Below the pieces are notes generated by a model, which was not told the origin of the DNA, made no database searches, and saw only the letters and a list, made by a program, of their open reading frames with translations. The position numbers and the translations under genes were made by a program. Of a stretch of DNA of 33,282 nt, positions 1-6,746 are shown in pieces (positions within the stretch are counted from its first letter, which is position 1; the number at the start of each line of letters is the position of its first letter). This DNA is from Nesterenkonia marinintestina (GTDB lineage: Bacteria; Actinomycetota; Actinomycetes; Actinomycetales; Micrococcaceae), in contig NZ_JAOEFD010000017.1 of the NCBI RefSeq assembly GCF_025420485.1, positions 1 to 33,282 on the forward strand. Direction: 5' to 3'.

Positions 1-318
1 ACGCTTCAGTCCTGAACTTGTGGTCGTCATCAATTGGTTGACGGTCTACCGATGCGGCCTCGCTGCTGGACCATGCGTTCGGTTACACCGTGCATTCAGT
101 CATTGAGTCCGTTGCAGGAGGCGGGGGCTGTGCGTCTGGACTCGAATCAGCCTGTCGGTAGTACCAGAGTCGCGGCTGGGTTTGCTTAGCCCACTGCGGA
201 TGTCCATGAGCCCCGCCGCGCTGATGCGCGTCTCGCTCCCGGGTGGTTCGGCGAGACAAGGGGGCGGTGATCGATTCTGAGCGGCTCCGGTACGTCCTAG
301 CTCGTGTAGCATATACGT
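1..318. other. Left-edge region without a recognised gene
   Basis: No complete gene is recognisable. The first 104 bases are open in one plus-strand frame up to a TGA at 102-104 and could be the tail of a gene lying outside the window, but the encoded residues match nothing I know. The last part carries the promoter of the following ArsR gene. A TANNNT -10 hexamer (TAGCAT, 307-312) sits 6 nt before the ATG at 319, and the 8-bp palindrome ATACGTAT (313-320) overlaps the start codon. There is no Shine-Dalgarno sequence before that ATG. Confidence 0.4.
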
Positions 319-320
319 AT
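307..320 (+). promoter_or_regulatory. Leaderless promoter and candidate operator of the ArsR gene
   Basis: TAGCAT at 307-312 fits an actinobacterial -10 (TANNNT) placed 6 nt before the ATG, so transcription would start at or next to the start codon. The palindrome ATACGTAT at 313-320 overlaps the predicted transcription start, where an ArsR repressor could act. No convincing -35 is visible 17 bp upstream. Confidence 0.4.
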
Positions 321-684
321 GAATGCGGATATTGAGGAATTCGATTCGACTCATTCGACGGAGTATGTGGATCTTGCTGCGGAGGTGTTGCGGGTTCTCT
401 CGGATGCGACGAGGATCCGTCTGGTGCTGGCTCTCCGCGAGATCGAGGAACTCTCCGTCAATGCACTGGCGGAGCGTGTGGGTAAGACCCCGTCCGGGGT
501 GTCTCAGCACCTGGCCAAGTTGCGAATGACACGTGTGGTGACCACGCGTCATGAGGGAACGAGGGTGCTGTATCGGCTGGTCGATGAGCACGCTCTACGA
601 GTGGTGTCTGAGGCGATGCGGCAGGCTGAACACGCTGTGGCACATGGCCAGGTCCCTCCTCACCACCGCGCTCGGTCTTTGTAG
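319..684 (+). CDS. ArsR/SmtB-family metal-sensing repressor, KmtR-like
   Basis: This 121-residue winged-helix protein has the ArsR/SmtB layout. Residues about 20-85 form the HTH (VLRVLSDATRIRLVLAL, then the recognition region around TPSGVSQHLAKL). Family members repress metal-export genes and leave the DNA on binding metal. In the C-terminal helix a DEH is followed by Glu-His 13 and 14 residues after the His, and an HH pair lies near the C-terminus (PPHH). This resembles the ligand set reported for mycobacterial KmtR (Ni/Co: His, Glu-His, His-His) more than the SmtB/CzrA set, because the first His of the SmtB/CzrA HxxH pair is Gln here. The MFS gene starts 71 bp downstream on the same strand and is the likely target. 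The start is supported by the -10 placement; no ribosome site is present. Metal specificity is inference. Confidence 0.85.
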   Translation: MNADIEEFDSTHSTEYVDLAAEVLRVLSDATRIRLVLALREIEELSVNALAERVGKTPSGVSQHLAKLRMTRVVTTRHEGTRVLYRLVDEHALRVVSEAMRQAEHAVAHGQVPPHHRARSL

Positions 685-755
685 CGGATCCTGACGAGGC
701 TCGGACCTCTGATGAATCCAGCACCTGATGAACCCTGGGACCCTGAGGAGATCAC

Positions 756-1958
756 GTGATGCTGGCGGTGCTTCGGGACCGGGCCTACGCAAGGCTCTTC
801 GGTGCGCAGGTGGTCGCTCTACTGGGCACCGGTCTGTTGACCGTGGCTTTGGGGTTGCTGGCCTTTGACATGGCTGGTGGGCAGGCCGGGGTGGTCGTGG
901 GTACGGCCATGAGCATCAAGATGCTCGCCTATGTTGCAGTGTCCCCTGTCGCGGCGGCAGTGGTCGCACGTCTGCCGGCCAAGCCGGTTCTTATCGGCGC
1001 GGACCTGGTCCGGGCCGGGGTGGCCGTCTGCCTGCCGCTGGTGAGCGACGTGTGGCAGATATATCTGCTGATCCTTGTGCTGCAGTCCGCATCGGCCACG
1101 TTCACGCCGACGTTTCAAGCGTTGATCCCCTCGGTGTTGCCGGAGGAGGCTCGTTACACGCGGGCATTGGCGCTCTCTCGTCTGGCCTATGATCTTGAAT
1201 CACTGCTTAGCCCCGTCGCAGCGGCGGCATTGCTGATGGTCATCCCGTACAACGGGCTCTTCGTCGGCACTGCCCTCGGTTTCGGTCTTTCGGCTGTGCT
1301 GGTCTCCGTCGCGCCCGTGCCACGTATCCGACCGACGACCGACGACGCGTTCTTCGAGAGGCTCACCCGCGGCGTCAGGCGATTCCGCGATTGCGGGGAG
1401 CTGCGCGGTCTGATGGGGATGAACCTGGTCGTGGCCACGACCACGGCGATGGTAGTCGTGAACACCGTGGTCATCGTCCGCTCCGAACTGGACCGTCCTG
1501 AAGCTGATGTCGCGATGCTGCTGGGAGCTTTCGGTGCCGGGTCCATGGTCATAGCCCTAGCCGCGCCGAAGCTTGTGGAGGCTAGTTCAGATCTGCGGAT
1601 AATGAGCCTCGGTGGTCTGATGCTGCCTCCGCTTCTGCTCTTCGGTGCGACCGTGTTGACTGTCGCCGACGGTAGGTCGCAGTGGTACCTCCTGGTGGTT
1701 CTTTGGTTGCTGCTCGGGGCTGCCACTTCAATGGTCCTCACACCTTCTGCGCGGCTTCTGCGGCGCAACAGCACGGAACGCTCCCGATCGTCCGTCTTTG
1801 CGGCGCAGTTCTCGCTCTCTCACGCGTGCTTCCTGGTGACCTACCCGCTGGCCGGGCTGGCGGGGGCGGTCTTCGGGCTCCCTACTGTCGCGATGATCCT
1901 GGTCGTGTTGGGAAGTGCGGGTTCTCTCTACGCACTCCGAAAATGGAGATGCTACTGA
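756..1958 (+). CDS. MFS efflux transporter (possible metal exporter)
   Basis: This 400-residue protein has about 12 hydrophobic segments and ends in a short basic tail, the usual size of a 12-TM major facilitator. The first helices (LLGTGLLTVALGLLAF) and the long SPVAAAVVARLPAKPVL stretch around the loop 2-3 region fit the fold. A GAGGAG ribosome site at about 744-750 precedes a GTG at 756 and an ATG at 759; either could be the start. It follows the KmtR-like repressor in the same direction, and ArsR-MFS pairs often handle nickel/cobalt or arsenic efflux. A nickel or cobalt exporter is therefore the best guess, but the protein itself shows no metal-binding His cluster, and a drug exporter cannot be excluded. 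Confidence 0.8.
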   Translation: MMLAVLRDRAYARLFGAQVVALLGTGLLTVALGLLAFDMAGGQAGVVVGTAMSIKMLAYVAVSPVAAAVVARLPAKPVLIGADLVRAGVAVCLPLVSDVWQIYLLILVLQSASATFTPTFQALIPSVLPEEARYTRALALSRLAYDLESLLSPVAAAALLMVIPYNGLFVGTALGFGLSAVLVSVAPVPRIRPTTDDAFFERLTRGVRRFRDCGELRGLMGMNLVVATTTAMVVVNTVVIVRSELDRPEADVAMLLGAFGAGSMVIALAAPKLVEASSDLRIMSLGGLMLPPLLLFGATVLTVADGRSQWYLLVVLWLLLGAATSMVLTPSARLLRRNSTERSRSSVFAAQFSLSHACFLVTYPLAGLAGAVFGLPTVAMILVVLGSAGSLYALRKWRCY

Positions 1959-2248
1959 ATTGAACTCGGAAGCCTGCGGGGTTGGTCCCTGGACCGATGA
2001 ATCGACCTGATCAAAGGCGCCTGGGGTGACAGGCATGGCTTTGGGTCATGGAGTGGAGCTCCCACAAAGCGAGGGCCAGGAGCCGGCACCTCAGCTCCCG
2101 CCCGTGGTCTGGTCGTTAGATGAGATCGGTGGGCCGTCGCCGGCCTGGCATTGACGAGATCAGTAGTCATTGACCTCCGGTGTGCTCGTGGTCGAGGGTG
2201 GGCGCCGTCCGGAGGTGCCTCGACCCGGCGCGTCTGTCGTTCCGAGGC
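1959..2248. other. Convergent intergenic region with overlapping inverted repeats
   Basis: The region lies between the convergent MFS and DUF305 genes and has no credible gene. Two inverted repeats interleave near its right end. ACCTCCGG (2173-2180) pairs with CCGGAGGT (2209-2216), and GGTCGAGG (2190-2197) pairs with CCTCGACC (2218-2225). They cannot form at the same time in one transcript. They may act as a bidirectional terminator, although no T-run follows. Confidence 0.4.
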
Positions 2249-2872
2249 TCACGACTCGTCGAGCATCTCCCGCATCTGCTCGATCTCAGCTGTCTGGTCG
2301 TCGATGATCTTCTCTGAGAGCGTGAGCGCATCCTTGTTCTCGCCCTGGTCCAGGTGATGCTCGGCCATCATTATCCCGCCCTCGTGATGGGGGATCATCT
2401 GCTCGAGGAAGAGCGTCGAGGCCTGTTCACCGTCTGCGGCGCGGAGCTCGTCGATGTCGGCGCCTCCCATCATGCCCCGCTCCATGCCCTGTTCCATACC
2501 GGGGCCTCCGTGGCCTTCGCTCTCGTCCTGGTCGGGAGGATCGGCGTTCCACTCCTCGAGCCATTGCTCCATCTGGTCGATCTCTGTGCCCTGGGCCGAC
2601 CTGATCCGCTCCGCGAGTCGTCTGACCTTCGGGTCGACGCTGCTCTTGTCCAGCAGGATGTCCGACATCTCCACCGCCTGTTCGTGATGGAGGATCATGC
2701 CTTGGGCGAACATGACGTCACCTCGGTTGAATCCGTCGTCCTCGCGGACCTGTCCATCCTCTGAACCCCCGGGGTCGTCTGAGACCGAGGGGTCGTCGGT
2801 CTGCGTGCATCCGCTGAGGACGAGCAGCAGGACGGCAGCTGCGCCCGGCCAGCGGGCTCTCCGACCACTCAT
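2249..2872 (-). CDS. DUF305 (CopM-like) metal-binding lipoprotein
   Basis: The start at 2872 is chosen because AAGGAGGC (2881-2888, read on the minus strand) sits 8 nt upstream, giving 207 residues. An N-terminal signal with lipobox LSGC (Cys22) predicts a membrane-anchored lipoprotein outside the cell. An acidic linker leads into a DUF305 domain with its two hallmark motifs, LHHEQAVEM (His62-His63) and MIPHHEGGIMMA (His162-His163). A Met/His-rich segment at about residues 120-140 (GGPGMEQGMERGMMGG) adds possible soft-metal ligands. DUF305 proteins such as cyanobacterial CopM bind copper in the periplasm. It is divergent from the CueP gene 107 bp away, and both probably buffer extracytoplasmic copper. 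The copper role is inferred from family and neighbours. Confidence 0.88.
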   Translation of the reverse strand: MSGRRARWPGAAAVLLLVLSGCTQTDDPSVSDDPGGSEDGQVREDDGFNRGDVMFAQGMILHHEQAVEMSDILLDKSSVDPKVRRLAERIRSAQGTEIDQMEQWLEEWNADPPDQDESEGHGGPGMEQGMERGMMGGADIDELRAADGEQASTLFLEQMIPHHEGGIMMAEHHLDQGENKDALTLSEKIIDDQTAEIEQMREMLDES

Positions 2873-2979
2873 GACGAGTCGCCTCCTTCGGCGCCGGCAC
2901 GACTGAGACTCGGTCATACTTCGCGTGCGTCGTACCGACGGTAGCTCTGTCACCTGGAACCAGGCTCTATACTGTGCCC
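2873..2979. promoter_or_regulatory. Divergent promoter region between DUF305 and CueP genes
   Basis: TATACT (2968-2973) is a near-perfect -10, 6 nt before the CueP ATG at 2980, so the CueP transcript is probably leaderless. Directly upstream is the inverted repeat CCTGG-AA-CCAGG (2953-2964), placed where a copper regulator could bind between the -35 and -10. The regulator is not identified. The repeat does not match a CsoR box. Confidence 0.55.
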
Positions 2980-3597
2980 ATGATCGCTCGGAACACCTCC
3001 GCCCGCCGTGTGCTGACTCCTGCGGTGGTGGTCACACTGGGAATCGTCCTGAGCGGGTGTGGCGCGGACCCTCAGACGGGGAGTACCGGCGCGGACGGTT
3101 CGGCGGCCCCGACATCGGAACAGCTGTTGGAGCGTCTCGACGCAGACTCCGAGGATCCCGTCGAGGTCATCGAGCAGTTGGACACGATGCCTGTCGAGGA
3201 TCGGCCCGAGGGGGTTTTCGCCTCCGTCGAGACCGACGAGCTGATCCTCTCCGACGACACCGGCGACCAGGCCGAGCTGTCCCTACCTGATGACGAGGTC
3301 TATCTCTCGGCTGCTCCCTATGTTGAGCAAACACATGAATGTCACTTCCACAGTCTGACCACCTGCGTGGGAGAGCAGCGGAACTCAGAGATCTCAGTGA
3401 AGATCACCGATCTCGACGAGGACGAGGTCATCGTCGATGAGGTCACCAGGACCTACGACAACGGGTTCATCGGCTATTGGGTCCCCGCCGAGGCGGAACT
3501 CGAGATCAGCATCGATCACGAGGAGGGATCCCTCACTGAGACTGTGACCACACGCGAGGGCGACCCGACCTGCCTGACGGAGCTGCGGCTCACCTGA
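2980..3597 (+). CDS. cueP: CueP-family copper-binding lipoprotein
   Basis: This 205-residue secreted protein has lipobox LSGC (Cys27), an acidic Ser/Glu-rich linker and a CueP-type metal site. The segment THECHFHSLTTCVGE supplies Cys121, His122, His124 and Cys129, and Cys198 lies in DPTCLTELRL at the C-terminus. In Salmonella CueP three conserved Cys residues bind Cu(I) in the periplasm and help supply superoxide dismutase; Gram-positive homologues are lipid-anchored. The ATG at 2980 is preferred over the GTG at 2974 because TATACT lies 6 nt before it. It is divergent from the DUF305 gene and convergent with the copper ATPase operon. Family assignment is strong; the local function is inferred. 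Confidence 0.85.
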   Translation: MIARNTSARRVLTPAVVVTLGIVLSGCGADPQTGSTGADGSAAPTSEQLLERLDADSEDPVEVIEQLDTMPVEDRPEGVFASVETDELILSDDTGDQAELSLPDDEVYLSAAPYVEQTHECHFHSLTTCVGEQRNSEISVKITDLDEDEVIVDEVTRTYDNGFIGYWVPAEAELEISIDHEEGSLTETVTTREGDPTCLTELRLT

Positions 3598-3672
3598 CCC
3601 TGTTATTCGTTTTCGCGTCGGGACGAGAGTCGCCGCACGGAATGGGATGATCCCCCAGGCTCTCCGGCCTGC

Positions 3673-5862
3673 TCAGGAGCGGCTGAGGATCTGAGACGTG
3701 CTCGAGTCGGGGCTGAGGTCCAACCGTCGCAGCAACTGCGCGTTGAGTGCGACGACGACGGTCGAGACGGACATTAGGATCGCGCCGATGCTCATCGGCA
3801 GAACAAAACCGACAGGTGCCAGCGCACCAGCCGCCAGCGGCACCGCTGCCAGATTGTAGCCAGCTGCCCACCACAGGTTCTGTTTCATCTTGGCGTAGCT
3901 TGCTCGGGAGAGTTGGAACACTGAGAGGACCGATCGGGGATCTGAGGAGGCGAGGATCACCCCTGCCGAGCCGATGGCGACATCAGTGCCGGCGCCGATG
4001 GCAATGCCGACATCAGCCTGAGCCAGCGCGGGAGCGTCGTTGACGCCATCGCCGACCATGGCGACTCTCCGGCCTTCGTTCTGCAATTCGGCGACCTTTG
4101 CCGCCTTGTCCTCGGGGCGCACCCCGGCGAAGACCCGGTCGATGCCCAGCTCCTTCGCGACGGTGTCGGCGACGGCCTGCGCGTCACCGGTAATCATCAC
4201 CACCTGAGCTCCCGCGACATGCAGGGCGTCCACGGCGTCGCGAGACTCGGGCCGGATGTCATCGGCCAGCCGCAGTGCGCCGATGACCTCACCGTCGGCT
4301 AGGACGTGGAGGATGATCGCTCCTTCCTTACGCCAGCGGTCGGCGATCGGGAGTTCGGAGGCCGAGCGCTGTTCGAGTAGGAACGGACCGCCGACTTCGA
4401 CCACGGACTCCTCCACGTTCGCCCTCACTCCCACGGCAGGGGCGGATGAGAAGTCGGTGGCCATGGGCACGCCCAGACCGCGTTCCTGGGCTGCTGTGGT
4501 GATGGCACGGGCGAGGGGGTGCTCGCTGTCGGCCTCAGCCGCGGCGGCCAAGCCCAGGACCTGCTGGTCCTCCTGGTGTGCCGCGGCGTAAATTTCTGTG
4601 ACGGTGGGCTCCCCCCTGGTCAGGGTGCCGGTCTTGTCGAACAGCACCGCATCCACAGTGCGCATCGACTCCAGAGCCAGCCGATCCTTGACGAGCACTC
4701 CGCCCCGGGCGGCGCGTTCGGTGGCGATCGATACGACGAGAGGAATTGCGAGGCCGAGTGCGTGGGGGCAGGCGATGACCAGCACGGTGATGGTGCGCAC
4801 CACTGCGGCATCGGGCATTCCGAGCAGTGTCCAGGTGATCGCGGTGATCACCGCAGCACCCAGGGCGAACCAGAACAGCCAGGCCGCTGCCGTATCGGCG
4901 ATCCTCTGCGCGCGCGACGATGACGCCTGGGCGTCAGAAACGAGCTTCTGGATTCCGGCCAGGGCGGTGTCGTCACCGATCGCAGTCACCTCGACCCGCA
5001 CCCCGGAGTCGGTGGCGACGGTTCCGGCGACCACATGGTCGCCATGTTCGCGGCGCACGGGCTTGGACTCCCCGGTGACCATGGACTCATCCATGGAGGC
5101 GGAGCCTTCGACGATCCGCCCATCGGCCGGTACTGAGGAGCCGGGTCGCACGATCACCACGTCTCCGACGGCGAGGTCGGCCGGGGCGACTGTCACCACG
5201 TCGTCGCCGTCGACCTTTTCGGCCTCATCGGGCAGCAGGGCTGCGAGGGAGTCGAGGGCGGAGGTGGTCTGGGCGAGGGAACGCATCTCGATCCAATGGC
5301 CCAAGAGCATGATGACCACCAGCAGGCCGAGCTCCCACCAGAAGTTCAGCTCGTGATCCAGTATGTGCAGGGTCGCGCCCCAGGAGGCGATGAACGCCAC
5401 CGTGATCGCCAGGCCGATCAGCAGCATCATGCCGGGTTTGCGCGAGCGGATCTCACTGACCGCGCCGGTGAGGAACGGCCAGCCGCCCCAGAAGTAGATG
5501 ATGGTGCCCAGGATCGGGGAGACCCACCACACCCACTCGGCCTCGGGCAGGTGGTAGCCGACCAAGTGGGCGAACATCTCGTTGAAACCGACCACCGGGA
5601 TCGCCAGGGCGAGCATGATCCAGAACAACCTGCGGAACTGCCCCACATGATCCCCATGCCCCTCGTGTCCGCCGTGGCCGGCGTGACCACTGTGGTCGTC
5701 ATGACCACCGTGGTGCTCATGACCGTTGTGGCCGTGGTGATTATCGTGGGTATTGGCTCCATGGTGGTCGTGATGGCTGTGGCCATGGTGCGCAGACCGG
5801 TCGTCGTGCGTCGTGTGCTCCCCACCATGGTCGCGGTGGTCGCCACTGCGTGTGTTGTTCAT
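3673..5862 (-). CDS. copB: CopB-type (CPH) copper-exporting P1B ATPase
   Basis: The protein has 729 residues from the ATG at 5862. Residues 1-75 are extremely His-rich (repeated HGH, HDHH, GGHEGHG) and replace the HMA domain seen in CopA. Typical P1B landmarks follow: eight expected TM segments, TGES (263-266) in the actuator, CPH (365-367) in the membrane, DKTGT (409-413) with the phosphorylated Asp, and a GDGVNDAP hinge. CPH pumps are the P1B-3 group and generally export copper, with Cu(II) or Cu(I) debated. It is the last gene of the minus-strand copper block, 61 bp after the YdhK gene. An AGGAGA lies 12 nt upstream, rather far for a ribosome site. The C-terminal tail is short and Ser-rich. 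Silver transport is a possible alternative. Confidence 0.93.
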   Translation of the reverse strand: MNNTRSGDHRDHGGEHTTHDDRSAHHGHSHHDHHGANTHDNHHGHNGHEHHGGHDDHSGHAGHGGHEGHGDHVGQFRRLFWIMLALAIPVVGFNEMFAHLVGYHLPEAEWVWWVSPILGTIIYFWGGWPFLTGAVSEIRSRKPGMMLLIGLAITVAFIASWGATLHILDHELNFWWELGLLVVIMLLGHWIEMRSLAQTTSALDSLAALLPDEAEKVDGDDVVTVAPADLAVGDVVIVRPGSSVPADGRIVEGSASMDESMVTGESKPVRREHGDHVVAGTVATDSGVRVEVTAIGDDTALAGIQKLVSDAQASSSRAQRIADTAAAWLFWFALGAAVITAITWTLLGMPDAAVVRTITVLVIACPHALGLAIPLVVSIATERAARGGVLVKDRLALESMRTVDAVLFDKTGTLTRGEPTVTEIYAAAHQEDQQVLGLAAAAEADSEHPLARAITTAAQERGLGVPMATDFSSAPAVGVRANVEESVVEVGGPFLLEQRSASELPIADRWRKEGAIILHVLADGEVIGALRLADDIRPESRDAVDALHVAGAQVVMITGDAQAVADTVAKELGIDRVFAGVRPEDKAAKVAELQNEGRRVAMVGDGVNDAPALAQADVGIAIGAGTDVAIGSAGVILASSDPRSVLSVFQLSRASYAKMKQNLWWAAGYNLAAVPLAAGALAPVGFVLPMSIGAILMSVSTVVVALNAQLLRRLDLSPDSSTSQILSRS

Positions 5863-5923
5863 GCAGGTCTCATTTCTCCTGTTCGGTTCGACCCGTGCTC
5901 GCCTCCGTGGTTCGGCCGTGGGG

Positions 5924-6304
5924 TCAGCTCGTGGGTTCGATCTCGCTTTCAACGCCCCACTTGTGATTAATCATGGTCGTGCTGGCGGCCTCGTAGTCGA
6001 CGCTGTAGACGGTCCCGTCGGTGAAGGTGGCGATCGTCGCGGTCGCCCCGTCCATACCGGGCATGTGATCGGCGGTCAGCGTCATCTCGATGCCGACCGG
6101 GTAGCTCGGATCGGCGGCCTCGGTCATGCCCTCGGGCACCGGGCTGTCGTCGGCCGGGTGTTCCATATCGCCGTGGCCTCCATGTTCGTCGTGCTCCGCT
6201 GACGGCGACGAATCTGTCGTTTCCTGGCCGTTCGCGCATCCGGTCAGTGCCAGTGCACCGCCGAGCGTGGCACTGGTGATGCTGAGTCGCCGATGCTTGT
6301 TCAT
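5924..6304 (-). CDS. DUF1541/YdhK (CopL-like) lipoprotein with one repeat
   Basis: This 126-residue lipoprotein has the signal peptide and lipobox LTGC, then a His-rich linker (EHDEHGGHGDMEH) and a single DUF1541 unit. The unit carries the family motifs ADHMPGMDGATATI, TVYSVDYE and INHKWGVESE. YdhK of Bacillus and CopL of Staphylococcus usually have two such units in about 200 residues, so this copy is half-size. CopL binds copper outside the cell and contributes to copper resistance. It lies directly upstream of copB and is presumably co-transcribed. A weak GGAAG ribosome site lies about 6 nt before the ATG. Residues Met, His and Asp in the DHMPGM motif are the likely metal ligands (inference). 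Confidence 0.85.
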   Translation of the reverse strand: MNKHRRLSITSATLGGALALTGCANGQETTDSSPSAEHDEHGGHGDMEHPADDSPVPEGMTEAADPSYPVGIEMTLTADHMPGMDGATATIATFTDGTVYSVDYEAASTTMINHKWGVESEIEPTS

Positions 6305-6343
6305 CCGGGTCTTCCGTTCCTTCTCCCGACGGAGCTACTCTCT

Positions 6344-6403
6344 CCGGCGGCTCCGCCGGGGCGGATACCGCACCCATCCTGTTCTGCGGTGGGTACGGTA
6401 TCC
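6344..6403 (-). terminator. Two stem-loops between YHS and YdhK genes
   Basis: CCGGCGG-CT-CCGCCGG (6344-6359) is a perfect 7-bp hairpin. Next to it, 6363-6376 pairs with 6390-6403 (14 bp, one mismatch, 13-nt loop). They lie just downstream of the YHS stop codon and before the YdhK ribosome site. No T-run follows either one. They could be a partial terminator, an mRNA-stability element separating the two halves of the copper block, or an attenuator. Confidence 0.5.
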
Positions 6404-6415
6404 GGTCGCCGGTGG

Positions 6416-6685
6416 TTAGACGGCGTTGGCGTACTGCTGGGGGTGGGCGTCGAACAGTGGGCCGCAGGCCGCGCAGCAGAACCAGTACCGCTCGCCCTCG
6501 TAGTCGCGGTAAAGGCCGGCGGCCTCAGCATCGGACTTGATGACCGGGGTGCCGGGCATCACCAGGCACTGGGTGACATCGTCACTGTGCGCCTTAGCGA
6601 GGTCCTCCGTCTTGGGTGCGTGGCCGCTGCAGCCGCCAGAGGCGCTGCCGTGGCCGTGGCCGTGGTCGTGGTCGTGTGCAGTCAT
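6416..6685 (-). CDS. His-rich YHS-domain metal-binding protein
   Basis: This 89-residue protein has an N-terminal His run (HDHDHGHGHG) and Cys19, followed by a YHS/TRASH-like domain. The motif CLVMPGTPV (Cys40) and the WFCCAACGPLF cluster (Cys70, Cys71, Cys74) fit a treble-clef metal site. No signal peptide is present, so it probably acts in the cytoplasm. YHS domains often accompany copper ATPases as metal-binding partners. It starts 61 bp after the copA stop and is transcribed with it. Copper handling is inferred from context; zinc binding is also possible. Confidence 0.85.
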   Translation of the reverse strand: MTAHDHDHGHGHGSASGGCSGHAPKTEDLAKAHSDDVTQCLVMPGTPVIKSDAEAAGLYRDYEGERYWFCCAACGPLFDAHPQQYANAV

Positions 6686-6746
6686 CGTGGATGGTGACCT
6701 TTCATTGTGGGGTGGTGACAGATCGGGTTATCAGGCCCTTGGGGAC

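Noticed and set aside
4598-5970. Long open frames on the plus strand opposite copB, including a Val/Met-rich one
   Set aside because: They are antisense shadows of a strongly supported P-type ATPase gene; the Val-rich stretch is the complement of the His-rich N-terminus.
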